A DNA stretch of 64,000 nt, taken from Zhengitettix transpicula. Its lineage: Eukaryota > Arthropoda > Insecta > Orthoptera > Tetrigidae. Where the stretch lies: contig CM073592.1 of NCBI GenBank assembly GCA_037074705.1, positions 53,180,129 to 53,244,128 on the forward strand, read 5' to 3'. Below, in pieces: positions 47,633 to 60,238 of this stretch; within the stretch, counting starts at the first letter, position 1; each line of letters opens with the position of its first letter. Made by a program: the position numbers and the translations under genes. The notes beneath the pieces were generated by a model that ran no database searches, was not told where the DNA came from, and worked only from the letters and a program-made list of their open reading frames with translations.

Positions 47633-48739
47633 TTGGAATTGTGTGTATTTATTTTCTTAAGCTTTGGTCATTACATTCTCCCAATTGTTTATACATTTGA
47701 AAAACAAATAAAAATTATAAACTCGTTCGAAAGAATGTAACTAAATTTAAAACATAAAATAATTAAGTGTCCAAAATGATTTAAGCTTTTCACTTCGCGC
47801 CAACAAGCAATACAGAAGGAAGAAATTATACATAAAAATGTCCAAAATCCTAGACGCTTCTCGTATAAATACAAAATGGCTTACCTTGATTTGTTGATGT
47901 ATTGGTTCACAGAGTTTATAAATTCAGATGATACCATCCCGCAACCCACGAAATCCTACAGTCTGGCTTTGGTTACAATTAAATTATATAAATTTATAAT
48001 AAACGTTAACCGGCTGTTTTACTTTATCCCAGGTATTCTGTGATCTATGAATGAAGGTTTTCCAAATTTATCGACAGGACTATGCTGACAACATTTCTTT
48101 AGATATGTTTCCGGGAATATCTCTATTGGGATTTGTAACCACCATTGAAGCAATGTTCTTCACTTTATCGTTTCAATAATGCTTTTTGGCATGAATCTTC
48201 AGTTGAAGAATGCAGCTAACTTTTCCAATATTTTGTGGATTTCCTAAAGAGAACAAAAAGAGTAACCTATTTTGTCAAATTACTCATCCGTCGGATTCGT
48301 CGCCTGTCGAAGCCCTGTATTTCATTACAAACGCCCAACGGTGTTTATTCATTTATTTCATAACGCCATTTCACTATCAATATATTGAAAACATATTCAT
48401 AGCATATTTTTGGCTCATTAATTTTTATTGACATAACCTTGTTCTTAATGAATGTTATCGCCACTGGATTTTTTCTATTATAATCAAAATAACTTAACCC
48501 ACATTCAATTAAGTTACAGGTTATTTAGTCAGTTCGAACGCTTCACCTTTAAGATTCAATATTATTTGAAGAAAAAATTTAAAATATTTTATATATTTAC
48601 ATGGATTATATTCTTCTTAAAACCTTAGTCGAATATATAATTACGTTAATGAAATTTAATTTTTAGCGTAGCTTGTGCTACAATTTCAAGAAAGTTGGGA
48701 ATATTTTACGATAAAGTTAATAATACTTGGAAATTCCAC
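47633..48739. other. AT-rich sequence, nothing recognised
   Basis: Short frames at 47874-47689 and 48210-48431 show no domain. Confidence 0.4.
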
Positions 48740-49180
48740 GTTTAAAAGCATTTTCTCGTCTGTATCAGAGATGGAGTTTTATGTAGAAATGCTCGCAGGA
48801 GGCATTCATTTGTCTGTCTGGCACGTCTACCTGAACAAGGTTTTATGTTCCCTCGGCAGCTTCTTGTCTTACCAACAAAGGGGAAGAGGATGACTTCTAT
48901 TCTCGAGTAGTAAATTCTGTATCGGGCGGTCGCATATCACGTTTCGTAACATGCACCAGGGAGAGGTAAATTTTAAGATGCGTTGTCTGAATGGAGATAT
49001 TTCTCTGACTTATCCGTCAGCCAAACATGTAGATTTTCCGGAACGCCCTTTAGCGCTATATCTTTTAGACAAACAAAGGAAGAGTGGATGGATGTTATTC
49101 ACAAAGCTCACCACAAAAATAGTCTTAAATTTTGGGCCTCGAAAGAAAGGTCAAGTACCGATGTGTTTCCCATTCTTATG
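48740..49180. other. Moderately complex unique segment
   Basis: More balanced than the flanks, with overlapping plus frames of 72-98 codons, the longest of which runs into the (TA)n tract and so ends in an artificial IYIYIY run. No family recognised. Confidence 0.25.
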
Positions 49181-49194
49181 ATTATAACATACAA

Positions 49195-49195
<1 letters not shown>

Positions 49196-49238
<43 letters not shown>
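49196..49238. repeat. (AT)n microsatellite
   Basis: Uninterrupted AT dinucleotides; it generates spurious Tyr-Ile frames on both strands. Confidence 0.95.
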
Positions 49239-49240
<2 letters not shown>

Positions 49241-51109
49241 TTTAAAGGAACTTCTGCTACAACTTCCGAAGTCAAATAAATTTTAAAGCCAATTAACAGT
49301 CTCAAATTTAATTATATGAACAACTGGCACTCCTGAAAGCATACATTTTATATTTCCAGTTATAAATATTTGTATTATAAATTATTTTATAATAAATAAC
49401 AAATAATTATAAAAGCGGTACTTCAATACTCTTAAACTTGATATTATAAGCAATATCTTGCCAATACAATTAAAACACGACGGTCCACAACTTCATTTAC
49501 AGTTAATTCGTAAAGGCGTAAGAAACTTTAAGATAATTAAAAACAGAGTAGTTGTTAGTATTTTCAATGTAAACATTTACCCTATGTAATAAATATTTGA
49601 AATTCAGTAGATATATCTTATAAAAAACATAAAAAAGTTAAAATACAATTTGTGGCTATACATATCGCTTGAATTTATCACAATTGCGATAATAATTTAC
49701 ATAAAAATTCTTTCAAATAATATTTCATTATTGGTTCTATACTTCAGTTTGTAGTATACTAATAAATACCCAACATATATAATTTTACAGTATTATAAAG
49801 TCAATGTAGTCAACATTAATTACAAAAAATTTGGTAAAATTATTTTAAATATAATTTTTGGGTGTACTATATTTTAAATTTAACACGTATAAAATTTTAA
49901 GTAAAACTTGTGAAAACGTTATCGCAAATAATTACTCTAAAACATAAGTTATCCAGCATTTCATTTCTTTCAATTAATATCAGTTTTCCATTTTAACATA
50001 AACGTCTCTTTTAACTTATTCCAAAAACATTACAAAAATTTAGTAATTTTCTGTATTTTTACTTATTTTTGTAACGTAACGTAAATGAATATGTATACAA
50101 CATATTGCTTCGGTAATAATAATATTTACTGTGTTAATTTTTCCTTTTTTTATTTAAAGCCAATAAATTTGAATTGTTCTTTGCTCTCATCGCGAGTTAA
50201 TTAGCAGCTAATTTTACAATTATATTGGTTGCTGAACCAACTCACCTTCAGACGTAACACTACATGTCCTACACAATAATAACATATGCATAACTCAAAG
50301 TAACTTACTAAATGTAAAAGGAGCACTAATAATTCCTCATCACCTTCGAAATTTTCAAAATATATTAATGTAAAAGCGGTATTATATTATTTGATTAAGT
50401 TGTTGATGATTTTGGAGAAGAGTGGTAAAGAAATAACTTTGATCTAGGCAATAGAAAAAAGATAATTCAAAAAGAAAAATGAGTGATAGAAAGACGTTTC
50501 TGTAAAAATAATTCTTCTGTATCTCTACATATAAACAAATGTGTACCAAACACCATTAGAGTTTTTTACCTGTCAACGAGATAATATAAATTTACATACT
50601 GACCAATATAACTATTTGAAAGCAACTAAACAACAAAATATTTTCTTGCGGATAGTTATTCATATCAGTTGATTTTATTTAATTTTATAAGTATACAAAT
50701 ATATGACAAGATAGAATATTAATCAATAAAGGCAAAAAAGTTTAGCGTGAAGACAGATAATACATTATCTAAATGTAGTACATTTCTGTTAAGAGTATGA
50801 AGTAGTTTAGATAGTTTTAATCTAAATTAGTGTATAATAAAAATTCTAAAGCAACATTTAATTTTCCAAAATAATTGAATTATATTATTAACTAAATATT
50901 TTTATTTTTAACCTAATATTTATATTAATATAATAAGTCAAATATTTACGACAGGGCAGTTATTCAGGTTACGGGCGCTGTGAAGGAATTAAGTATTTTG
51001 AAAAGAATTACCCCTGAAGTTATAATTTATTTGGATTCCAATCAAATAAATCAAACTTATCTGTTTTTAAATTGAATCAAAAATCTTGCGGCTCAGTATT
51101 ATTAAATGA
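49239..51109. other. AT-rich sequence, nothing recognised
   Basis: No frame of 60 codons and no repeat noticed. Confidence 0.5.
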
Positions 51110-51475
51110 GATTACATGCGAAACAAAGCAGCGAGCGCTTTCGCATGTGTTCCCTCGTTCCTTTCTTTTGAATCGCTCCTTTTATATTGTGTCGACTTAA
51201 TATCGTCGCGTGTTTTATCATTGTACAGAATTCCGGGTAGTCAGAGACGCAGATGCGAATATGGAGGGAGGGTTGCTTGTATTTTCCGCAACACTCCATT
51301 AGCTGATAGACACGCCAGTCACTCACTGATATTACAGATGGAGGAATGGCCTAGAGAACATTTGAGCTGTCACCCCATTCATCTAAAAGCTAACTCCCAG
51401 CGCACACCGTCCATTTATATTGTCTCTAAGGCCCTACTCATTCGCAAACGTACTCGAGATGGATCAATGTAATTA
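51110..51475. promoter_or_regulatory. High-complexity island, candidate regulatory element
   Basis: Balanced composition. It has CAGCGAGCGCTTTCGC (near-palindromic), CTCCTTTTATATTG, TAATATCGTCGCG and ACTCCATTAGCTG. The plus frame at 51116-51472 (118 codons) is the longest in this area but shows no domain, signal peptide or codon-level sign of selection that I can see. Confidence 0.3.
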
Positions 51476-51659
51476 CCCACCCCTAACACACTCCATTCAA
51501 TCCTCTTATTTGCTAATAACTGCACATAAATATCTTTTGTGTATACCTTCAGTGCTGTATTGATTTAGATATATAATAAAAGTTGTCGAATCAAACAAGA
51601 ATACAAAACGTTTGCTTACACTCCACTGTTTGTATTCTCGATCGACTGTTGGTCAATAT

Positions 51660-51860
51660 TAATTACTCTGCAGTGGATGCGTTCTGAGTACAGGGTGATT
51701 TCCAAGTGGCTTACGGCTTTGTCTGCGCCGAGGCTGATAGATATCACATGGCAGACGCTTAATCCCATGGCAACACGACACACGTGAGGCTGCATACAGT
51801 CGGGAGTTCAGAGGAACCCCGTAGATTAGTGACTCCCTGTCATCTTTGCCTGTAGGAAAA
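51660..51860. promoter_or_regulatory. High-complexity island, candidate regulatory element
   Basis: It contains GACGCTTAATCCCATGGCAA (an Otx/Bicoid-class TAATCC core followed by a CCATGGCAAC word) and ACACACGTGAGG. No coding frame, no repeat partner. Function inferred from word content only. Confidence 0.3.
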
Positions 51861-52224
51861 CTTGCGAGACATGTTCAAATTGAAAGTTATCATTTCATTT
51901 ATTATATTAATATTATAAAAAAAATTTTTATTCATATAAAGCTACTTATTCGGGAATATAATTGATTAAGACTATTATCCAGGTGTGCATTATACGTTTC
52001 AAATTTGTGAAAACGCATTCGAAAATTTCCCGGGGAATAAATAGCTGTCATTTCTTCACCATTATTCTCCTTCAATTTGACTGTCACTGCTCAGGAAGAG
52101 TGAATTGAGTTTAATTATAAAAAAATTATTTACTACCACTGTGACGTGTCATTATGACCATCACTATTTAATTATGTAATTGTGAATGAAAATCTCGTTG
52201 TTTGTAATTTCGCGACGTGGGTTT
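51861..52224. other. AT-rich spacer
   Basis: Nothing recognised. Confidence 0.4.
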
Positions 52225-52330
52225 AAATGTCTTCTTAGCACCTGACGAAAGGAACAAGGATCCCAGAAACGTTGTGTGGTATTTATATTACCTTTTTGTC
52301 TGAAGTGGCTATCTTTCGTATTCATTCTTC
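52225..52330 (+). repeat. Short conserved repeat module (family 3), copy 2
   Basis: It reads ACCTGACGAAAGGAACAAGG, then ATCCCAGAAACGTTGTGTGG and TATTTATATTACC, matching the minus strand of 35604-35498 with few differences. Confidence 0.85.
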
Positions 52331-53259
52331 TCATTGAATAGCATAGAAGCTTTTTTTATTGATATTTATGGTCGAGTCAAGCATAGAAGCTCCTACACAC
52401 GAGGAGTGCGTGTCATCGATATTATGCTGGGATACACAGGTAAAGTATACGCGTAATATAATATTGAATATATATTATTAATCATTAATCTGTATTTTTA
52501 ATATAATAAAATAATTATATTATTCAAAAACAGTTATTGATTAATTTTGTGAATGCATGCAAGACATAAATGTATATTATATTCGATGTCAGTCAGATTA
52601 TTCTGAAATGGCATATGTATAATTACTAATCACATTGTAATATAATTTGCTCCAATATAGATTAAATTAATGTTGGCATAATTTTTAATATAGGATTTGT
52701 TTCAATGTCCTTATACAATTTGCTTGTCAATTGAGACACAGAGACGTGACGTCATTTGATGACGTAGAAACTGTCCAAAATTAGCCCGTGTCTGTATTGT
52801 ATCAAAGCGGTAGCCCTACCTTATTGATAACCTAACCAGCATACAAACCAAGAAATAAATTGGAATTTGTATAATAAGATTCTTATGTGTCGGTGTCAAA
52901 ACTTCAAAAGGAGATTCTGCCAATTGTTAAGGAAATCATTTTTTATACTCACGAGACAAAAGTGAGACAAAAAAGGCTTCATTCTCATAATTTTTTAATT
53001 TTTAATTATTTTTAATTAAGAAATAGGCAGGTACTCAAAATAAAAGCTGTTGTTAAAAAAAGAAATTATATTAAATATTATCTATATTAATGCGGGTAGA
53101 TTAAGGGCTGTTTAATATATGTGTAAATAAATATTGGATTAGAATGGATGTGTCCCCAGATTTATTTAATGATATTTATCTATGATTTAGTTTACCTTCC
53201 ATAAAATTTACAAATAAACTTTGCAAAAACGAGATAGTTATTTTTAATATTATTCTCGT
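52331..53259. other. AT-rich sequence, nothing recognised
   Basis: A GACGTGACGTCATTTGATGACGTAG stretch near 52743 (longer than one site) holds two CRE-like TGACGT cores; nothing else noticed. Confidence 0.4.
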
Positions 53260-53260
53260 G

Positions 53261-53307
<47 letters not shown>
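53260..53307. repeat. Compound (TA)n(TG)n microsatellite
   Basis: TA dinucleotides to 53282, then TG dinucleotides to 53307. Confidence 0.95.
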
Positions 53308-53689
53308 AATGGGGAAAACAGAGCATATATATAAGATGGGGGCACAATACATGAAATATTTCACGTCTAAATAATAAATAATAATCAGCCAATTTTTATG
53401 TTTAAGATTTTTGGGCTACCATTCATTCAGAAACTAGGTGTAGTAGGATACATGAAATAAAAAATATTTTTATTTTTTAAAAGTCTTCAGTTTATTTTGT
53501 TTTATCTGTATCTCCGTTTAGTAATCAACTTTGTTCCCTCCATATCTACTCTTCTTCAAATTAAATGATCAAAATTTTTATATACGTGAGGTATATGAGG
53601 AATAATAACATTTGTCAAAGCCTTCTTTTTCGCGAAGCTCATGTTTAACTGTAAAAATCATAAAGATAACTGAACTTTTTCATTAGTAG

Positions 53690-54080
53690 AATGCTGTCGC
53701 TATCGCGACGACGATGAATGGAATTTTCCATCGAAAATACATCCTGTGAATATGAGAAGTGGGTCCAATCCGAAGCGAGCTCTGCCATCTGCGATGGCTA
53801 CTGGCTGTGTCCAGAACTAATCTGTTCAACGTAATTAAACTCCTCCCGGCTTCATACAGGGTTTTTGCTACTGTTAGTTAAGTAATTGGACGGCCAGGCG
53901 GGCTCAGCACGAGAACTGGTGTGTACTGTCAGACGGGGAAAGCATTTCAATTTTGGTTTGTCAGGCAATGTTGATATTTCCTCGCGTGCACAATTCTCCA
54001 GCAGGAAATGAGAACTTGGTTATGTAGCGTATGTCAACTCTTTTTTTTTCTGTCGCAATCACAATTCATCGGCGCCGCTT
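53690..54080. promoter_or_regulatory. High-complexity island, candidate regulatory element
   Basis: It contains GTCGCTATCGCGACGACG (palindromic CG-rich core), CGTAATTAAACTCC, GTTAAGTAATTGGACGG and TTTTGGTTTGTCAGGC. No frame above 60 codons and no repeat partner. TAATT cores in a GC-rich setting support a regulatory guess. Confidence 0.35.
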
Positions 54081-55509
54081 TGTAATCATGTTCTTAATAT
54101 TACATTATATGAACATTTTGGTTGTTTACGTATTTACAAAATATTTTTATTTATTAACTTCACATTAAAAATAATATTGGTATTAATTCCCTTTTATTAT
54201 TAAACAGCTTCATTCGAGAAGATTAAGCTAAAAATGGCTGATAAACTGACATCGTCAACGTCAAGTAATGCCTTCATACGAAACAAAATCGAACAAGCTC
54301 TTACAAATTTCTGCTTGAACTGAAAATTTTATTCGTTTATTCTTCCAATTAATTTTTAGTAGATGTAATTAAGGACCATTAAAATAAATTATTACAATTA
54401 CAAAATTATTAATTATGAAACATTTCTTATCAGAACAACGTTTCTGTATGTATTTGTAGCCTCTTCAGCCTGGTGGCTGCCTGAAATAAAGGTTTGTCTC
54501 GATGTCGTAAACGTTTCCTTGAACTGACGTGAATAGCCAAGACTCAGTAAACGTTTCTAACATGAATACAAACCTTTGTTTGTGTCAGACAACAGACTAA
54601 AGAGGGTACAAATATGTTTAGAAACGCTGTTCTGTTAAATAAAAATTTTATGATAAAAAAATTTTGGATTATAAAATATGGATGTTAATTTTAATACAGT
54701 AACATAAATGTAAATATTGGTTGATTGTATTTTGAAACAAATTTATACAAGCCTAAATCCACAACCTCGATAAAGTCGACAACAATAAAGTTTCCTGATT
54801 AATTATTTTGACTTCGTGTAGAATAAAAATATATCTGCGTTTATTAGAAAACGAAGAAGATATCTAACGATTCTGTACTTCCATGTCTTCAAAATTAAGA
54901 TTATCAGTTAATATAGTGCTATCCGTAGTACAATAATAACATAATATCTGAAATGTTTCATAAAATAAAGATTGTGGATTTATAATTGTTTGTAATGATA
55001 ATGAAATAACAACAGATATTATTTCCATAACTATGTCTAGATGAACTAGACTCTTATCAAAAATAAAGTTGTCTTGACGATTGAATTTCCTGACTTACAT
55101 ATCTGTTGTCATATTTAGTTTACGCACACATATAGCTTGAACAATTTTATTCCCTACTAGTTTTGTACACGTGTACAAACTTCATGAATATGAAACTATG
55201 ATAAATTTAAAGACAAATTTATTAAACCAAATACACTTAAGGTATCGGTAGCCAATAAATCAAATGTTTTTTGGCCCTATTTAAGTTCCCCATTTTTAAA
55301 TATTTCTGCAAACTAGTTCATATTGATCCTTGAGAAAATACAAATACACAAATATTAAAATTCATACAAATGGATCAGCCATTTTTGAGTAAATCCCATT
55401 CATACGGGCCAACGAAAAGACCTGTTAGTATTTTATTTATATATCAGTAGATAGTTTTTAATTATTGTACTGTAGTTGACACTTGCATTCCTCGATGCAG
55501 TTTTCTATA
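54081..55509. other. AT-rich sequence, nothing recognised
   Basis: Around 54455-54600 the sequence CCTCTTCAGCC...GGCTGCC and two GTAAACGTTTC words suggest a decayed element, but no partner was found. Confidence 0.4.
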
Positions 55510-56350
55510 AATAATTTAAATGAAAATCACCAGAATGAAAAGGTTTACGTGGGCAAGAGTCTCAGCGATTTCAGAATTTAATGTGTGGGAGAGGTTGCGA
55601 AAGCATCCTCGAATAATTATTATCGGCTGTGGGAATAATCCCACTAACAATAGCACTATGGGAACGCAACACTCCTCGCGGTTGTGGCACATGGTGAGTG
55701 TGAAGGTGTAAGGAAGGGCGTGTGATTCTCGTGAGAGTCTTTCTGTGAAACGGCGGTTCTGTCCTTCCACGAGATAGTTTGGACTGAGTCCAGCCGTCGA
55801 GGTTGTGATGGATGTTGGTGACCCCTGTAGGCCTACCAACCGCACTCTTGGTGGTTAAGGCTCGAGAGTTAGGGACTTGTCTACATCTCTTAGTTATACG
55901 ATGATGAAACTACCTAGCCATAATTCTCTTCGTAGCAATAGCCTGTTGCTATCAGAGGAAGATCGCCCTAACTTTAATGAGGTGACCCTGGTCACGTCAG
56001 TGTTTATGGAGCAATGCGCGCGGTCGACCAAGGCCGTCCAGCGGACAACTTTGTACCTCGGGGTGCGTTGGGCCCCTGGACTTTCCTCCAGAGTCCCAAA
56101 ATTCCAGTAGTAGTGCAGCTTTGTCCACGTCCCAGCCGACGCACGTTGGAGTCGGACTCGAGGGGGAATGGTTTCGTGGGCACAACTTCTCTTCTGTCCT
56201 CCCCTGGGTGCAGGATCCAGCCCGCCGGGATTTAGCAATCAGGTATCCCCGTTCCCTCCTCCGAGGGTTCGAGAAAAGGCCGCAGGGAAGCAAATCGCAT
56301 GTCTTAGTTGTTACTAATAGTGATAATGCAAACAACTCTTAAGAGTTAGG
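55510..56350 (-). mobile_element. GC-rich segment, probable unclassified element in two parts
   Basis: A long GC-rich block with sharp edges against AT-rich DNA and overlapping frames of 63-114 codons on both strands (minus: 55845-55516, 56238-55894, 56335-55997). On the minus strand a CCTAACTCTYRAG word occurs at both 56351-56339 and 55877-55864, dividing the block in two. No frame has recognisable enzyme motifs. A minus frame contains REECCVPI, loosely like a frame of the family 1 element (RRRECCVPT), which hints at distant relationship. A plus-strand donor-like CATGGTGAGT lies at about 55687-55696. I favour a transposon or SINE-like composite; a diverged exon cannot be excluded. Confidence 0.4.
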
Positions 56351-56749
56351 TTCCTATAGAGATTTTATTAAAATAAAATCAAACTTCTTAACATTCCTAA
56401 TTAATAATTTCATTTATAGTATTACATTATATTCCTTAACGTGCAGTGCGAAATAAGTTACTTATATTTTTATTTATAGCATATTCAGAAATATGAGGGG
56501 ATCTTCAAAGGTCGTAAATAACAACTATGACAGAAAAAATAGAATTTTATAAAATTCTCAGTGGCAATATTATGCTTTAATGGCATATTCATATTCAGTT
56601 TATGGGTCTTTCAATAGATTGAAGTAAATGTATGATGTTGCTTATAAACCACACTTAAATTATACACATAATTGTATTACGGAATTCCTAGTCAGCAATA
56701 CACGCTTCAAAACACGATTTACTCCACATTTCGGTCCACTAATCACAAT
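56351..56749. other. AT-rich spacer
   Basis: Nothing recognised. Confidence 0.4.
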
Positions 56750-57000
56750 AATATTGGATAAATAAGATGTTATGTGCCGAGGATTCATACGGACGCCAGC
56801 ACAATTAGTAGACAATTACGGGATGACGCGTTCGTAATTGAGAGGTTGATGGATTTAATTTCATTAATTAATATTCCGTTTGTTCTGCAATAATGAAACA
56901 TAATTCGTCAGAGCATACGAGTTTGGAGCTATTTAGATTTATTTTCCATTAGTCCTATAGCACGGAAATGTGATTCATCGCGCAACGTAAATAAAATTGG
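56750..57000. promoter_or_regulatory. Candidate regulatory island rich in TAAT cores
   Basis: In about 150 bases it holds GACAATTACGGGATGACGCG, TTCGTAATTGAG and TTTCATTAATTAATATTCCG. ATTACG and CGTAAT are spaced as an imperfect inverted pair (56813-56837). This density of homeodomain-type cores in mixed-composition DNA is higher than in most of the flanks. Confidence 0.35.
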
Positions 57001-57719
57001 TAAATTTCTGGATAAAACTACGGAATTACACAATCAAAAATTTTTTTTACGCTATTATATCTACGTACAATTTTTAAAAAAATCCCTAACGGCGCATATA
57101 ATCTAATAAACATTTGTAATGTTTAAGGATTCTGAATAAAATCGTAGAACGAGGTGTTAAATCTAACAAAAGTTTTAATAAAACATGAAAAGGAAAACAT
57201 TTTGTGGTTCTCGTCTTTCTAACTGCAGAAGTCGTTCTGTGCAAAAAAAAAATAAGAGGAATGCTTTCAACAAATCTCTGTTTCTAATTTTTTTAAAAAA
57301 ACCGGAATAATAAAACGTGTTTCATCCCCAAACAATTGCAACTGTGTTTCAACAAAGTGCCATCTCGTTAGATGCCTTTAGTTTAATATCCCAAACCTAC
57401 ATATCCATATTTATAAAAACTTAACATACGGATTTCTATACATTGGTGTAAGTTATTATTGTTGAGATTGTTACGTTTTACATTCAAGCCATTAATAAAA
57501 ATAAAAACACTTACCTGAGGGTCCCATTGTCAAATTTAGAAACACTCAAAAGTGGTGTAATACAAAAACTTTGTATTTAATTCACGCGAAAGATTCGTGG
57601 CTGGAACAATTACAGAATACTTCTAACAGCCAGGATAATCCTGACAACAGCCCCCTGTAGTCCTTATTTTAAATTGCGTGTTATTTTTGTACAAGAGCTG
57701 CAGAAACAAGAAGCTCTCT
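57001..57719. other. AT-rich sequence, nothing recognised
   Basis: No feature noticed. Confidence 0.45.
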
Positions 57720-58110
57720 ACGGCCATACTACTGTGTAAATACGGCAGGGACAGATAAACAGCGACATATGGCTTTGGGGAGTCAGAGTGCCTCCCTTAA
57801 CAACAACTGCTTCCACCAAGCAACCCTTTTTTTCTGATGAGGAAATTACAAGAGCCCTCTCCGGAGGTGGGCTAGTCCTTTTGTTTCCGTGACAAAAAAA
57901 TATCGTCGTACGAGTCATCTACGCCATTGTCGATATTTAAAACAGTGATTATTACAGTAAGAAACAGCCATGATCGAATAATTAGATGGATCTGTGATTT
58001 TCCATAATACTTGACTTTTTATGCCAACTACGAGGCAAGCGAAATTCAATGGAACTACAGACGCCATCTGCGTTCAACCCATTTGGAGTGCTCGCTTCTC
58101 CGTAGATCAA
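57720..58110. other. Moderately complex unique segment
   Basis: More balanced than flanks, with CCCTCTCCGGAGGTGGGC and CGCCATTGTCG. The 66-codon minus frame has no domain. Weak candidate for a regulatory island. Confidence 0.25.
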
Positions 58111-59128
58111 TAATACTCCAACAATCGCGCTAGAAACAAAAACGGTCTATAAAATCTATTAACTGCGTGATGGAAAAAATAGAGGCACGTTCTCAATATC
58201 TCATCAATTTTAATTTAGTACCTGTGAAGATAACAATTATGTATAACTCTTCCTATTTCTTTCAAATGAATTAGCATCTGCGAAAAACATCAATAATCTA
58301 GTGAAATCAATGGACTTTATCCTGAATAATCTAAAAGTGCAATAAAATTAGTTCAACTATTCTTATAGTTCAACTATTCTTATATTTTATAACAGTATCC
58401 TAGTGCAGTTATTCTCTAGTTTAAAGCATTCACTTTTTGTATTAGTTTCTGATTCATACACAGAATAAGTTAATTACACCAACGAATACTGGATACTGAA
58501 TAAATATTCAGCATACTTTATAACTTTCGATCCTCTCGCGTTAGAAAACGACTGATTAAACCACATCTCTAAAATCGTGAACAAAGATATTTAAAATAAT
58601 TGTAGCTTTATTTTAAAAATCTACATAAAAACATATTAAATTATTAAAAGTACGGTCGTATACAGACAATACAAAGGAAAATTGAGACTGAGATCCTCAA
58701 CAATTTATCTGACGTGGCAGACCTTTTCAACAGTTCTAGATATCTAGACTACTTTCAAAATTGAATAATAACACATTCACTATTTAGTGATACAGACTCT
58801 TTGAATCACCGGATTATTGGTGTTTGTTCATAAGTATTTAATGCACTTTGAAATGTTTGCAAAGACAGAAAAAACGTTAAGTTTCGAAGATTTAATAATT
58901 TTTACTTAGTTCTGTCTGTATAAGACCATATTTTCAATAATTTAGTTATCAAATAAACACATAAAAATATTCATTGATGATTGAACAGAATGATTACTGA
59001 AGGACTTGGCATCGATACTCAATTCATTTTATTGCCATCTTGTTTTCCATGTATAGAGAATCTTCCGCAACAATTCAAAATAAACGTGATATGCTATCAA
59101 ATATATTTTAGAATTTTATACATACTCT
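58111..59128. other. AT-rich sequence with one short tandem duplication
   Basis: Apart from the 17-bp duplication at 58350-58383 nothing was recognised. Confidence 0.45.
58350..58383. repeat. Perfect 17-bp tandem duplication
   Basis: AGTTCAACTATTCTTAT occurs twice in direct succession. Confidence 0.9.
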
Positions 59129-59610
59129 ATGTGTTGTGTTCAAATTCCTTCACGAGACTCTGAACCAATTTCAATATTCAATAAATTAGATCTCATAGGC
59201 CTCCATTTATCTGTGCATAAGACTAGAATTTCATCATTTAATCCTCTAAATCAAACTTTTTCGAAGTACTTTATAACGAAAATTTACTCTTCTTTATTAT
59301 TAATCTTCCACGGTTTTCCGGAGTGTATTTTTGTATTTTACGCACGTCTAATCATTAAGTATCTACGTCAGCCCGATAAATTGATCCATCTACTCAACGC
59401 TACATCCTTTGATGAGCCTTGGCGTCCTTTACAAATTCCCTTCCGTGCATTACCATCTCTATTATTGCTTCTCCATTCTTCAATAATTTTGGAAGCTTTC
59501 TGTATGCAGGTAATCCATCTGCGTCTTGTTCCACACCTTGCAGATTATCCTTGCTACTAGCTGTATGTTTTTTAATAACTTATAAAAGCTCGTCTCGGAA
59601 TCGAGCAACA
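59129..59610. other. Unidentified segment carrying the longest open frame of the window
   Basis: The plus strand is open for 143 codons (59129-59560), rich in Leu, Ile, Ser and Phe with no domain, signal peptide or membrane pattern I can defend. Read on the minus strand, one frame gives a polar run including KASKIIEEWRSNN and SRWINLSG, which looks more protein-like than the plus frame but is short. Both readings fit a decayed mobile element better than a host gene. The segment has no partner elsewhere in the window. Confidence 0.25.
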
Positions 59611-60238
59611 TTTAATATTGTTTAACTTATTATTTCGGTTGAAGTAAATAATTACATAATTTTCTACGCACAAATTCAATCACGAGTTATGTACATTTTG
59701 TCCTGCGGGGCGGACTTTTATTCACTTTGATTATCATAATTATTTATTTGCAATATTTATATATATATGATAACCTTATTGAGTATTATAACAACGTAGA
59801 GTCTAAACCACGGCCACATTAATTTATAATCCATGTGCTATTTACGAATACAAATGATTGATCAAAGATCAAAGTAATATTTCAATAAAAAAAATAGAAA
59901 TTAAAAATCTGGAAAACACTGCGTGACATCGTGTTTTTAGGTCAAAAATCAACTGAAAATTAATTTCCAGCGCGGAGTATCTTTTCCGCCACGTCACAGC
60001 CTACCACGTAAATATGTCGTAAATTTAGCTATAATAAACACACAAAGTAATCGTTCTTAGTTTTTATTGTACCCCCAATTAATTTACAGTCTCAATAAAC
60101 AAAAAATTTAGGTACTATAATTATTATTTATTTCTTGCACACAGGAGGATTTCTGCACTTCTAGTATTGTATTCATTTGCTCTCCTTTAACATTAATACA
60201 AAAATGGGGATACAAACCGTATATAGGGCCTATATTAT
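59611..60238. other. AT-rich spacer
   Basis: Nothing recognised. Confidence 0.45.

Noticed and set aside
48983..49305. Frames of 98 and 65 codons on opposite strands at the (AT)n tract
   Set aside because: Both are generated by the microsatellite; no domain in the remaining parts.
51116..51472. 118-codon frame as a gene
   Set aside because: Open because of local GC content; no start context, splice sites or family resemblance worth calling.
53176..53392. Minus frames with THTHTH/IYIYIY runs
   Set aside because: Translation of the compound (TA)n(TG)n repeat.
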